DNA of 64,000 nt from Elephas maximus indicus (GCF_024166365.1 NC_064835.1:65018607-65082606), one strand, 5' to 3'. Shown: positions 12,509 to 25,373, counted from the stretch's first letter. A program made the numbers and translations. The notes: generated from the letters alone by a model not told the origin.

Positions 12509-12718
12509 AATCATAAATATAGCACTTCCTGTTCTAAGACTATGATAGAATAAGACAAAATAAAACTGTTACTTAAAATTTTTTGGAAAAAAAAAAAAGG
12601 AACTATTCAAACCATTGCTAGCATTTGGATATTGTGATTTCAAATCAGTGCTTCCTAATTTGGTAGTGGAAATGGTGTTCTCTTTTTATTTGGCTCTTCG
12701 ATTACTTAAAAAAAAAAA

Positions 12719-12757
12719 AAAACCCCACTGCTGTCGAGTCCCTTCTGATTCATCGAC
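12719..12757 (-). repeat. AfroSINE fragment (-)
   Basis: CACTGCTGTCGAGTCCCTTC after an A-run; short remnant only. Confidence 0.6.
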
Positions 12758-12936
12758 TGGCAAGGGCTAAACATTAATTTTTATGTATTAAAAATTAATA
12801 AATAAAATTTATTTATAATAAATTATTAATTTATCTTCTGTGCACTATCTCTTTATTCACATTGTTCTTGAGGGTCTTGCTTTGTTTCTTATTGATTTGT
12901 AAAACTCATTAACCTAGTAACCCTTTAGTAAAAGGA

Positions 12937-13640
12937 ACCATGGTGGCACAGTACTTAAAGAGCTCAGCTGCGGTCATGGATTCAATTGTGTCCCCCGAAA
13001 ATATGTTTATCAATTTGTAGGCCATGATTCCCATTATTCTGTGATTGTCCATCATTTTGTCATCCGATGAGATTTTATGTGTCGTAAACCCTACCTCTTA
13101 TGATATTAATGAGGTGGGATGGGGGCAGTTATGTTAATGAGGCAGGACTCAGTCTACAAAATTGGATGGTGTCTTGAGCCAATCTCTTTTGAGATAGAGA
13201 GACAGAGGGACCTTATACCACCTAGAAAGCAGTGCCGGGAGCAGAGCATGTCCTTTGGATCCAGGGTTCCTGAGCAGAGAAGCTCCTAGTCGGGGGGGAA
13301 GATTGATGACAAGGGCCTTCCTCCAGAGCCAGAGCCCAGGAGAAGCCTTCCCCTGGAGCTGACGCCCTGAATTTGGACTTCTAGCTGACTAGGCTGTGAG
13401 AGAATAAATTTGTTTGTTAAAGCCATCCGCTTGTGGTATTTCTGTTAACAGCAGCACTAGATGACTGAGACAGCTGCTAACCAAAAGGTTGGCTGTTCGA
13501 ATCCACCAGCCCACTCTGCTGGAGAAAGGTGTCACGGTCTGCTTCCGTAAAAATTACAGCCTTGGAAACCCTATAGGGTAGTTCTACTCTGTCCTATAGG
13601 GTCACTATGAGTCAGAATCTACTCAAAGGCAATGGGTTTG
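12937..13640 (+). repeat. AfroSINE copy (+) split by a later insertion
   Basis: The head (GGTGGCACAGTACTTAAAGA) ends at 12971 and the body resumes at 13478 (TAACCAAAAGGTTGGCTGTT), ending near 13640. The intervening 12972-13470 is a separate element. Confidence 0.8.
12972..13470 (+). mobile_element. Unnamed interspersed element inside an AfroSINE
   Basis: About 500 bases, from CATGGATTCAATTGTGTCCC to GCAGCACTAGATGACTGAGA. It is flanked by a 7-base direct repeat CAGCTGC (12965-12971, 13471-13477). Related copies lie at 35857-36370 (-), 36371-36445 (+, 5' end only) and 45990-46371 (+). I do not assign a family with certainty; the GAGAATAAATTT-type 3' region recalls MaLR LTRs, while the paired ATGGATTG ends recall a DNA transposon. 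Confidence 0.6.
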
Positions 13641-14344
13641 GTTTGACTTTTTTTTTTAACCCATTAGTATATTTGTTGTCAATACTTTCCTTAGTTTGCC
13701 TAGTTTGCCTTTTAACTTTTCACAACATATAGTAGCTGAGCAATAAATGTTTACGGAATCAGTATTGAGCCTTATTGAACCATCCGCATCCCACTCCTCA
13801 GGAAGATGACCCCAAGCTTATCACAGAGCTACTGAGACCCTGGTCAGCTCTGGGTATGCCTGACCACACCTCCCACTTCTCACCACTTTCTCCCTTCTGC
13901 ACCCCAACATTCAGGTATTTCCACTGGGGACATCTAAGGAGGGGAGAAGATCCCTTAAAGCCATGATGACTTTCAAGGAGGGACAAAAATTCAGATTCTC
14001 CACCCAGAAATGCATCTCCTTCCCAGGAAAACCTCTTCCCAGAGCTTACTTGCCTCCCAAGGGCCTTAAAAACCAGCAAATCATGCTGGCTATCTGTCCA
14101 GGTGGGGCCTTAGCAACTGGCTTCAAATTAATTTAAGATAATTAACTAATTTAAGATGATGTGTCATTGCTTTACAGGGATGAAGTTCGAAGATTTTCTG
14201 GTAGCTGGGGTATTCTGCCAGCTACTGTTGCTTCTGGGGTATTAGGATCTTAATGACAATAGGACCCTGTGTGTATATTGGGGTGGAGGGCACATCTCAA
14301 GACCTCTTCACATTTACCTGGGTATCTTGCAGTCTCTCTACAGT

Positions 14345-14508
14345 GGTGTGCAACCCTGGCCATATGTTAGGATCACCTAGGGAAAGAAGTACCAATGCAG
14401 GGGTCTCACGCCTGAAGATTCAGATGAACTGATCTGGTCTGGGGCTTGTGCATTGCTATTTTGTAAAGTAACCCAGGGAATTCTCATGTGCAGCCAAGGT
14501 AGAAAGCG
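14345..14508. repeat. MER5-type hAT-Charlie MITE
   Basis: GTGCAACCCTGGCCATATGT ... GGGAATTCTCATGTGCAGCC, paired ends typical of MER5-like elements. Confidence 0.55.
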
Positions 14509-14693
14509 ACTTTGAGGCATTGCTGCCTCAGTCCCCTTCCTAGAGAGGCTAAAGGGTGCAGGTGATCCTGAGGGAGCAGAGTCCTTGGGAGGAAAGGATG
14601 CCCCACCCTAAAGACCCCTAGGCCAGAGCCATGCTGCTAGGCAGGGAGACAGTGCCTGGTATAACAACAGAGGTGGGACCCTAGGGAGGACTT

Positions 14694-14892
14694 GCTGTTA
14701 GGTGCCATGAGTTGATTTTCAACTCATAGCAACCCTATGTGACAGAGTAGTACTTCCCCATAGGATTTTCTAGGTTGTATCTTTACAGGAGCAGATCTCC
14801 AGGACTTCCTCCCTCGGAGCCAGAGCTACTGGCTTGTTTTGAACTGCCAACCTTCCAGTTAGCAGGTGACTGCTTAACTGTTGCACCACTAT
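14694..14892 (-). repeat. Older AfroSINE subfamily copy (-)
   Basis: GGTGCCATGAGTTGATTTTC at the RTE-like end and CTTAACTGTTGCACCACT at the head. It contains the AGCAGATCTCCAGG variant interior of an older subfamily and abuts an LTR on its right. Confidence 0.75.
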
Positions 14893-15295
14893 TATCCAAA
14901 GGAGGTCCTGCCTGGTACGGCTTCTCATCAATAAAGACACACTGAGGTGAGGATGGAAGAAGAGCATTTATTGCAAGTGGGCAGGCAAGGAGCAAGGAGG
15001 TGTATACCTCAAGTCAAGCTCCCCGAACAAAGGGAGGCGGAACCTTTTATACCGGCCTTTGCAAGGAAGTACACACAAACATCATGGTCTATATAGGTTA
15101 TCATGGTGAGCAGTCGCAGTAAGACAAATTGCATTTTTTTCTTTAGCATGTACAGAAAATGGCAAATAAGTTCCACCCTGGGTGGAGATTTTAATGTTCA
15201 AGTAGGTCTTAATGAGGCTCAAGTTACTTTAGGATACTTTTGAGGCTAGCAAACTGGGTTTGACTGGTTTAAGGCGGTAACTGAGCCACACATAA
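14893..15295 (-). mobile_element. Endogenous-retrovirus-like LTR (probably solo)
   Basis: On the minus strand a TATAAAA box (15045-15051) is followed about 75 bases later by AATAAA (14967-14972), then a GT-rich, Pro-poor non-coding stretch to about 14893. This is the U3-R-U5 layout of an LTR. No gag, pol or env reading frame is recognisable next to it. The U3 start near 15295 (TGTGTGGCTCAG) is a guess. Confidence 0.5.
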
Positions 15296-15952
15296 TGCTA
15301 TCACTCAAGGTTTTGATGATGCTGGACAGGAGGAGCGGGTCTTGCTTGATAGTGGCTGAGCAGCTTTTGGCTGTGCTTACTGTCTCTACCAGGGCTCCTT
15401 ATGGGAAGGGCAGACAGCTGAAAACTCCCAGGGAAAGATTTGATTTCCTCTCTAGAAGGGGAAGGTAAGAATGTGGTTCTTGGGCAGCTGATCTCTGCAA
15501 CTCCCAGGCAAGGGAGATGGAAGGATGAGGGGAGGAGGCACACTCAGAGATAAATTGAGGCGAGACCTAGAGAAATGTGTTGTCTCGTGGTCCAAGGGGC
15601 AATGCCTGCTTCTCCCCAACTCTCCAAGCCACCTCAGGTTCCTTTTGAAGCTTAAGCTAGTTTTGATTGAGTTTCTGTTACTTTCATTTGCCTGATTAAC
15701 AAAAATCTCCAGAGGTTAAATTCTTCTGAGGGTCAAATAATTGGGACCAGTGAGGATTATGCTTTAAGTGCTGGGGCCAGTTTGTTTGGGCAGTGCACAC
15801 CCTCTGATGGGCCTGGGACTGGGGGAGGCAGGCACCCAATTTTCACTGTGGCCTGGTGAGGTGCTTGCCAAAGGATGGTAGCAGAGATAAAGGGTCTTGG
15901 CTGTGAGCAGTTGGAGTTCTCTGGTGGTGGGTCTGGGTTCTGACGTGGTGGT
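15296..15952. other. Intergenic, nothing certain
   Basis: Could include U3 or flanking DNA of the LTR at left; no gene or named repeat recognised. Confidence 0.35.
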
Positions 15953-16112
15953 AGTGAGGTGCAATGGTTAAGTGTTGGGTTACTAACCGAAAGTTTGGTG
16001 GTTCAAAGCCACCCAGTGGCTCCATGGGAGAAAAGACCTGGCGATCTGCTCTGGTAAAGATTACAGCCTAGGAAACCCTTTAGGGTCACTATGAGTCATA
16101 CAACAACAACAG
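15953..16112 (+). repeat. AfroSINE copy (+)
   Basis: Head AGGTGCAATGGTTAAGTGTT, middle ACCTGGCGATCTGCTCTGGT, ending in a short CAACAACAACA tail. Confidence 0.85.
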
Positions 16113-16789
16113 GACTGATGTTTAGGTTGCACTGTGGGATACTCATTTGTAGTTTGTTGGGGGGAGGATAATGCTGTCTTGATGAGGTAGACGCTCCCAT
16201 CTGGGTGGGGGAAAGGAAGCTTCAAAGGCAAGTCCTCAAGGTGGGAGAGGGAATGCCTACCATTATGATGGCTGGAACCAGATCTGGAGGAAAGCAGGTA
16301 TTTGGATACCATGTGATGGGGATAAGGGGCCTGCTCAGGACAGGGACAGCAAGCCATATCTCTTACATCAGATTCCCAAGTTACGTGCTCCTTTCCCCAC
16401 CTGTTCTTCCCATATCCTGAATGTGAATGGTCCTTTTCTTCAGCCTCAGAGCAATTCCAGAGGATCAGCAGGAGCTGGTGTCTTCCTCCCTCCTCAAGTC
16501 TCATAGATCAGTTGCTTTGAGGCTCAGTTCTAGGCGGGTTATTTAGTCAGACTGGCAGCTGAGTATCATGCTTAATTCAAATGATCCTAGATGGAACCCA
16601 AAATGTAATTTCAAAGTTTTCTGGAGTGCTGAGGTCAAGCCCCTCTCCCTAAATTCAACTTTTGGAGTGGTAGCATGAGGAGCTCTGGGGACCCACTCCC
16701 CAGGAAACAACCATAGCTGCCGAGAATTATATATAAAAAAATAACCATATAAAGTCTCTGGAAGGAATGGACACAGGGAACCCAGGGTG

Positions 16790-17073
16790 TAAATGGAAAG
16801 GGGGAGGGTGCTGATACATTGTGGGGATTGCAACCAATGTCACAAAATAATTTGTGTGTAAATTTTTGAATGAGAAACTAATTTACACTGTAAACTTTCA
16901 CCTAAACCAAAAAACCAAACCTGTTGCCGTCAAGTTGATTCCAACTCATAGTGACCCTATAGGACAGAGTGGAACTACCCCATAGGGTTTCCAAGGAAAG
17001 GCTAGTGGATTCGAACTGCTGACCTCCTTTCACCTAAAGCACAGTAAAACCTAAAAAAAAATTTTAAGTTAAA
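16790..17073 (+). mobile_element. L1 3'-tail fragment
   Basis: TGCAACCAATGTCACAAAAT, then AGAAACTAATTTACACTGTA, CTTTCACCTAAAGCACAGTA and an A-rich end. It is split by an AfroSINE at 16907-17026. Confidence 0.6.
16907..17026 (-). repeat. AfroSINE copy (-) nested in an L1 tail
   Basis: Flanked by a perfect 12-base direct repeat CTTTCACCTAAA (16895-16906 and 17027-17038). The SINE therefore inserted after the L1. Confidence 0.9.
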
Positions 17074-17075
17074 AA

Positions 17076-18036
17076 AAAAAGTCTGGCCTTTGCAGCCAGC
17101 AGACTTGGGTTTGAAAAAAAGAAGTCTCTGGAAATTATCCTAAGGGCATATAGCCAAATGAGGAAGCACGTATGGAAGAAAATCTACTAAATCTCAGTAA
17201 GAACAATGAGAGCCTGTACTGCTAGAGTCATAGCCCACTCCCTCCTTCTGTAGCTCTTCAGTGTGATGACTGAAGCCACAATCCAGGTATTTGGCCAAGA
17301 AAATGGAACTCTTTACCCCCTCAGCACCTACTCAAGGGATTTGGTCTTACTGAAATGAGCAGGCCACCAGCATTTCTCAACCTTCCACAAGCTCAGAAAT
17401 GTAGAGGCTAAATTCTGGTGAGTGCAGCTGAGAGACTGGGGGCTCCCTTTGTCCACCCAACCCCCATTCGTAGGGCGAGAGGCTGGACCACAGACTTCAC
17501 AGGCTGAGAATGTTGGAGTCCTGATCACCCTTGTGCCTGCTTACTTACTCAAAGGGCAGAGGTTCAATACTGGGAGAGGCATGCTGAGAATACCAGAGGT
17601 TACTGCTCCCACCCAGAGTCCTGTTTATAAAGAAGGGGTATCACTCAGGGAGAAGTGGAGCCTTAAGCTCCAGAGCAGGGACTCAGGGATTACACTAGGG
17701 GAGAGAGTGAATCCTTAAGAATTGACAGCTACAAAACTCCCAAAGGAACCTATGTATTTGACAAAGAGTGTGTTTCAAATAAGACAAGTTCAAGCCTAAG
17801 AGTGCTCTGTAAACAATGGAGATTTTGGTAGTAAGCGGTTAAAAAACAACAAGCTAAACTGTAGACCAGCCAGTTTAATAGAACTAGGAAAGAGACAGCA
17901 AAGAGGAGCCCTCCTCGCAGACTGACTTCAAAAACTACCTCTACAAAGGAATCCAAGTTTAATTGGATCAGACTGTGAAGCAATTTTTGTCCTAGGGCAT
18001 CACTGAAAATAATAGAGCAATAAATTAGCAATTGTT
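17076..18036. other. Intergenic, nothing recognised
   Basis: No gene, RNA gene or clearly named repeat seen. Confidence 0.4.
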
Positions 18037-18968
18037 TTTGTTAGGTGCCATCAAGTCGGTTCCGACTAATAACGACCCTAAGTACAACAGAATGAAACAC
18101 TGTCCTGTGCCATCCTCAAAATCGTTGCCCATTGTTGCAGCCACTCTGTTAATCCATCTTGTTGAGGGTCTTCCTTTATTTCACTGACTTTTTACCAAGC
18201 ATGATGTTCTTTTCCAAGGACTGATCCCTCCTGATAACATGTCCAAAGTTTATGAGACAAAGTTTCGCCATCCTCGTCTCTAAGGAGCCTTCTGGCTGTA
18301 CTTCTTCCCAGACAGATTTGTTTGTTCTTTTGGCAGTCCATAGTATATTCAATATTCTTTGCCAGTACTATATTTCCAAGGCATCAATTCTTCTTTGGTC
18401 TTCCTTATTCATTGTCCTGTTTTCGCATGCACATGAGGTGATCGAAAATACCATGGCTTGGGTGAGGCATACCTTAGTCTTAAAAGTGACATCTTTGCTT
18501 TTGAACACTTTAAAGAGGTCCTTTGCAGCAGATTTGCCCAATGCAATGTATCTTTTGATTTCTGGACTGCTGCTTCCATGGGCTTTGATTGTAGATCCAA
18601 GTAAAATGAAATCCTTGACCACTTCCATATTCTCTCCATTTATCGTGATGTTGCTTATTGGTCCAGCTGTGAGGATTTTTGTTTTCTTTATGTTGAGGTG
18701 TAATCCATACTGATGGCTGTATTCTTTGATCTTCATCAGTAAGTGCTTCAAGTCTTCTTCACTTTCAGCAAGCAAGGTTGTGTCATCTGCATAACACAGG
18801 TTGTTAATGAGTCTTCCACCAATCCTGATGCCACATTCTTTTTCAGATAGCCCAGCTTCTCAGATTATTTGCTCAGCATACAGACTGAATAAGCATGGTG
18901 AAAGAATACAACCCTGATGCACATCTTTCCTGATTTTGAACCATGCAGTTTCCCTTGTTCTGTTCTAA
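18037..18968 (-). mobile_element. RTE-type LINE fragment (AfroSINE partner)
   Basis: The minus strand encodes the C-terminal part of an RTE/BovB-class reverse transcriptase. It includes the catalytic YADD motif (18782-18793), LLAESEEDLKHLLMKI, KKTKIL and a KEDQRRIDALE end. Upstream of YADD an in-frame TGA interrupts the EQII segment, so the copy is dead; it is also 5' truncated near 18968. The 3' end (18045-18095) reads like the AfroSINE 3' end (GTGCCATCAAGTCGGTTCCG), linking the SINE to this LINE class. Confidence 0.88.
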
Positions 18969-19375
18969 TAACTTCCTCTTGGCTGTAATTAGCAAACAGC
19001 AGAGCCTAAAAGCTGCTGAGGAAAAGAGAGAGTCAAAAATAGTCATGCCAAAACCAGTGCCATTCCAAGGCTGCATCCTCTGAGCAGTCATATCAGAGGA
19101 TTCACATTGAGGGAGAAAAGGACTTCACTAGCATCCAAGTCACTAAACAAATAAACAACGTCAGGGAATAATCAGGGAAATCGGTATCCAGAGTTGCTAC
19201 AAACATTACCTAAAATGTCAAATTTTCAACAACAAAAAAATAGTAAGACATACAATGAAACAAGACAATGTGATCCATAGGCAGAAAAAAAAAACAGACA
19301 ACAGGAACCGCCTGTGAGAGGGCCCAGAGATCAGATTCAACAGACTGGAACTTCAAAACAGCCATTATAAATATA

Positions 19376-19874
19376 CTTATGTGCCACATACTGTCCATTC
19401 AAGCAACATCTGACCACATATACATCCGTGGTCTGGCACACACTCTCTGGGGGATACCCACAACCTGACTTGGCAGTGAACCTGCCCTGCTGCTGCCCAC
19501 CTGCAGGAATAGGCACCCCTGCTGCTGGGAGGAGTGGGCACCCAGTCCTGCTCCTGAATGCCCAAGGTCAGCAGGCATCGCAGGGCCCAGCCAGTTCAGG
19601 TGTGCCAGGTTGTGCCAAGACTGTTCCTCTGCTGCCCAGCCTGTGCCTGGAGCCTCTCCACCATGAACTTCATAGGGCTGATGGGCTGTGCACCGGGGAG
19701 GACTGGCTGAGCACTCTCCTGATGTGTCCACAGTGGGAACTGCTGCATAGCAGCCCCTGGGCTTGTGTGCCCCAGAGCCTTGCACACCATGGAACCAGGT
19801 GTTCACACAATGTCCAAATCACATAACATCCTGTTTCACAGAACATATCATGGACATTAAGCAACACATGACTA
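19376..19874. mobile_element. Tigger/MER2-like DNA transposon with GC-rich interior
   Basis: The two ends form diverged inverted repeats: left ATGTGCCACATACTGTCCAT, right (reverse complement) ATGTGTTGCTTAATGTCCAT, 14 of 20 matching. Both resemble Tigger/MER2 termini, with TA next to each end. It lies inside the L1, which resumes cleanly at TGTTCAAAG. The middle (about 19440-19800) is GC-rich and unlike the AT-rich interior I know for MER2. Confidence 0.6.
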
Positions 19875-20677
19875 TATGTTCAAAGGAAACCATTCTTAAG
19901 GTAGAAGAAGGTATGATGACAATGTCTCATCAAATAGAGACTACCAATAAAGAGATAACCCAGTGAAGAGATAGAAATTATAAAAAAGAACCAAATGGAA
20001 ATTCTAGATTTCAAAAGTACAATAACGGAAATGAAGAATTCACTAGAGGGCTCAACAGTAGATTTGAACTGGCAGAAGAAAGAATGAGCAAAGTTGAAGA
20101 TGGACTGGTGGAGATTATGCAATCTTAAAAACAGAAAAAAGAGTGAAGAAAAATCAGTGGAGCCTCAGAGATACATGGGACACCATTAAACACATAATGG
20201 TTGTACCAGGAGGAGAGGCGAAAGAAAAGAGCAGAAAAAATATTTGAAGAAATAATGGCTGAACTTCTCCCAGATTTGATGAAAAACATTAATTTACACA
20301 TCCAAGAAGCTCATGAACTTCAAGAAGGACAAATGCAAAGAGATCCACACTCAACACATCATAGTAAAAACGCTGAAAGCAAAAAACAAAGAGAACATTT
20401 TAAAAGCAGCAAAGAAAAATGATTCATCAAGTGCAATGGAAACCCAAGAAGATTTACAGTTGATTTCTCATCAGTAACAATGGTGGCCCGAAGGCAGTGG
20501 CATAAACTATCCAAATGTTGAAATAAAAGAACCATAAACAAAGAATCTTATATTCAGCAAAACCACCTTTCAAAAGTGAAGGCAAAATCTGTATACAGAG
20601 TGGACAATTTATTTGTGCATAAATTGAGAGATGACCCTATTTTCCTTAAAGAAAATATGTTTTCTGTGTGAGGTAAA

Positions 20678-20845
20678 GGAAACCCTGGTGGTGTAGTGGT
20701 TAAGACCTATGGCTGCTAACAAAAAGGTTGGCAGTTTGAATCCACCAGGTGCTCCTTGGACACCGTATGGGGCAGTTCTACTCTATAGGTTTGCTACAAG
20801 TCAGAATTGACTCGATGGCAACGAGTTTGGTTTGGTTTTGGTTTA
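20678..20845 (+). repeat. AfroSINE copy (+) with target-site duplication
   Basis: Flanked by a direct 10-base repeat GTGAGGTAAA (20668-20677 and 20846-20855). It ends in a GGTTTGGTTTTGGTTTA tail. Confidence 0.92.
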
Positions 20846-23800
20846 GTGAGGTAAATAAAACAAACAGGATTTATTTACCCTTCTCTATTAACTCTGTTTT
20901 CGGTCACTTGACAGCCAAATCCCCTTTTTAATGCTCCTTCAAGTATTTTAAAACAGCACAACCCATACTTTAAATGAAATCAAGTGGAACAATTATAAAA
21001 CAACAAATCAGGATTACGCTTAAATTTAATTTGCTTCTAAAGCAATCAGTAATTATGCACAAAAATTATAATAATTTCAGAATCTAATTTTATTTTCTTG
21101 CGTTTTGTGTTCATTGTTCAGAGATACACACACACATACAAAATAGCTGCAAATGATACAGTTCGAGCTACCCTAGAAATTTCTGAATACTCTTCAATTA
21201 ACCTGAGATGGCTACTCTACCTACTTGGTACATGTGTGAAACTTTCCATAATAAAAAGAATTAAAAAATCTTAGATGGCTTTTTTATTCCAATGTATGCA
21301 CCCACAAACAAACAAAAGAAAAACCAAGTTAACCTAGCGACACAATTTCACATAGATACCAGTGTTTAACAAATTTTGTAGCATATTTAAATTTATATCA
21401 TTAAATTAAAAGAAAACATTTGAGAAACTGCTGAAGCATTAAGGAACCCCATGGAACAAAATTCAAAAATCCTGTCCTTCACTATGCATACCTCTTGGGT
21501 AAATGCAACTGTAGTCAAAAGCAAATTCTTACAACATGGTCACAAACAAATAAATAGATGGAAAATAAAGATATTACCTGAAAAAAAAAAAACTGAGAGT
21601 TTTTTTTTTTTTTTGCTAGCAGCTCTGCCTTTCAAGAATGCCTAAAGGAAATTCTTCAGGCTGAAAACAAGTGACCTCAAACTGTAATTTGAATCCTTGC
21701 AAAACAAAACAAAAGCAATAACAGAGCACTGGTAAAGACAACTATAAGACAATATAAATGTATAATTCTGCTTTCTTCTCTCAACTGATTTTAAAAGCTA
21801 TCATATAAAATAACATGTATATTATTGTACTGTTAGGACTCTAACATATAGAAACGATATATCTAACAATAATGACACAAAGGATGTGGGTGGGAGCAAA
21901 GTTGTATTAGAGTAAGGAAATGACACCAGATGGTTACTCAAATCCACAAGGAGAAATGAAGAGAACCAGAAATGATAAATAAGGAGGTTAATGTAACAAA
22001 GTTTATAAAGTTCTTTTCTTCTCTCGCTTTTAAAGAACATAAAGTATAAATAATTATATGATATATTGTTGTATAACACATATATATGTAATATTTATGA
22101 CAATAGCACAAAAAGTGGAAGAAGGGATAGAGATATATAGGAGTGATGCTTCAATATCTCACTGGAATTAAGTTAGTATAAATCAGAAATAGATTCTGAT
22201 AAATTAAGATGACAGAGCAACCACTAAAAATAATCATATGTGTACATTAAAACAGAGCTGCAAAATGTATAAAGCAAAAACTGACAGGATTGAGAGAATA
22301 GACAATTCAACGATAATAGTTGGAGACTTCAATATCCCAGTAGTGGACCAAACAACAAGGCAGAAATACAACAAGGAAATAGAAAACTTGAACAACACCA
22401 TAAACCCACTTGACCCAACAAACATCTTTAGAACTCTCCACTCAACAGCAGCATGCACATCCTTTTTAGTGCACACGGAACTTCCTGTGTAATCGGCCAC
22501 ACGCTAGGCCTAAAACAAACCTCAATAAATTTAAAAGAATTGAAGTCATACAAAACGTGTTCTTTGACCACACTGGAGTGAAATTAGAAAGCAACAACAG
22601 ACAGAAATTTGAGAAATTCATAATATGTGGAAATAAAAACACGTACCCAAATAACAAATGGACTAAATAAGAAATCACAAGATAAGTTAGAAAATACTTC
22701 GAGATGAATGAAAAGAAAAACATAACATACCAAAACTTCTGAAATGCTGCTAAAGCAATCCTTAGAAAGGTCTCAGTAAACTAAAATTCTACCTTAGGAC
22801 AGTGGAAGAAGAAAAGCAAACGAAACCCAAAGCAAGTAGAAGGAAGCAAATAATTAAGATTAGAGTGGAAATTAATAAAATAGAGGAAATTAATGAAACC
22901 AAAAGTTGATTCTTAAAGAAAAAAAAAAGCAACTTTTTAGTAGATTGAGCAAGAAGACTCAAATTACTAAAGTTAGGCATAAAAGAGGAGACATTACTAC
23001 AGACCTTAAAGAAATGAAAAGGATTACAGTAGCCCCTCTTATCCGAGATTTCCTTTCCTCAGTTAGGTTACCCACAATCAACCACAGTTTGAAAATGTTA
23101 AATAAGTGTATAGCATGATGATATCTCATGCCATCCTGTTCAATCATTTACATAAGTTTTATTATGGTATATCATTGTAATTGTTCTATTCTATTATTAG
23201 TTATTGTTAATATCTTCTTGTGCCTAATTTATAAATTAAACTTTTTTTATAGGTAAGCATATATAAGACAAATCATAGTATGTATAGGGTTTGGTACTGT
23301 CTTCAGTTTCAGGCATCCATGGGAAGTCTTGGAATGAATACCCCGTGGATAAAGGGGGACTGCTATATAAGGTAATACTATGAACAACCTTTTGCTAAAT
23401 AATTAGATAGTTTAAGTGAAATGGACAAAAATACTAAAGGACACATACTACTGAAACTGACTCAGGAAGAAAGAGGTAATCTGAATAGACTCATAAAGAG
23501 ATTGAAGTAGTAATTAAAACAAATAAACTACCCACAAAGAAAAGCCCAGGACCAGATTTTTGGTGAATTTTACCAAACATTTAAAGAAGAATTAATAATA
23601 ATTCTTCACAAACTTAAAAAAAAAATTAGAATAGTGAACAATTCCAATTCACTCTATAAGGCTAGTATTATCTTGATACCAAAATCAAAGACATAAGAAA
23701 AAACGTTTATAGACCAATATCTCTTATGAATATAAATGCAAAAATCCTCAACAAATTACTTACAAACTGAACCAGACAACATACAAAAAGGATTACGTAC

Positions 23801-25373
23801 CATAATAAGGTGGAATTTATCCTAGGTATACAAGATTAGTTTAACATCTGAAAATCAGTAAATGTAGTATACCATATCAATAGAATAAACGACAAAAATC
23901 CATGATCACCTCAATAGACACATAAAGAGCTTTGGACAAAACTCAACACCTCTTCATGATAAAACCTCAACAAATTAGGAATAGGACAAACTTCCTCAAC
24001 TTGATAAAGGACATCTATGAAAAGTCCACAGATAACATCATAGTGGTGAAAGACTGAATGCTTTCCCCCTAAGATCAGGAACAAGACAGGGACGTGCACC
24101 CTTGCCGCTTCTATTTAACACTGTAATGGAGGTTATAGCCAGGGAAACTAGATAAGAAAATGAAATAAAAGGCATACATATTGGAAATGGAAAAGTAAAA
24201 CTGTCTTTACTCACAGATAACAAGACCTCGTATATTGAAAATCCTAAGACATCTACTAAAAACTTATTACAACTAATAAGTGAGTTCAGCAGGTTGCAGA
24301 ACACAAGACCAATATACAAAAATCAACTGTATTCTTATACACTAGCAATAAATAATCAAAAATGAAATTAAGAAAATAATTCCATTTGCATTTACAACAG
24401 AATAAAGAATTAAACACTTAGGAATAAATTTAACAAAGCAAGTGCAAAACTTATGTTCTGAAATCTACAAAACATGGTTGAAAGAAATTAAAGAAGACTT
24501 AAATAAATGAAACGACATCCCATGTTCATGGATCAGAAGATTTAAGAGTGTTAACATAGAAATACTCCCTAGACTAATCTACAGATTTAATATAACTTCC
24601 ATCAAAATTCAAGCTGGCTTCTTTGCAGAAATTGACAAGGTGATCCTAAAATTCACATGGATACTTAAGGAATCCAGAATTGCAAAAACAATCTTTAAAA
24701 TGAAGAATAAAGCTGGAGGACTACCAGTTTCCAATTTCAAAACTTACCCAAATTTACAGTAATTAAGAAAGTATGATACTGTCATAAAAGTAGGTATATA
24801 AATCAATGTGGTAGATTTGAGAGTCCAAAAATAAATCTTCACATTAATGGTCAATTATTTTTGACAAGGATGCCAAGACCATTCAAAGAGTAAAGAACAA
24901 TCTTTTTAACAATTGGTGTTGGGACAAGTCAACATCTGCATGTAAGAGAATGAAATTAGACTCCTACCTCACACCATATAAAAAATTAACTCAAAATGGA
25001 TCAAATGTTAGAGCTTAGAAGAAAGCATAGGCATAAATTGTTGTGACTATTAAGTGGGTAGTGGTTTCTTAGATATGACACCAAAAACAAACACAAAAAT
25101 AGACAAACTGGACATTATTAAAAAGAAAAAATTTGTGCTTCAAAAGATACCGAGAAAATGTAGACAGCTCACAGAATGGGAGACAATATTTGCAAATGAT
25201 TGATAAAGGACTTGTGTCTAGAATATATAAAGAACTTTTACAACTCAATAATAAAAAGACAAATAACCCAATTTAAAAATGGGCAAAGTATCTGAATAGA
25301 CATGTCTCTAAAGAAGCTATACAAATGGCCAATAAAAAAAAAACCCATGAAAAGATGTTCAACATCATTAGTC

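Noticed and set aside
18368-18775. 135-residue minus-strand frame resembling a reverse transcriptase
   Set aside because: It is part of a dead RTE LINE fragment with an in-frame stop, not a host gene.
22238-22492. 84-residue open frame
   Set aside because: Piece of decayed L1 ORF2.
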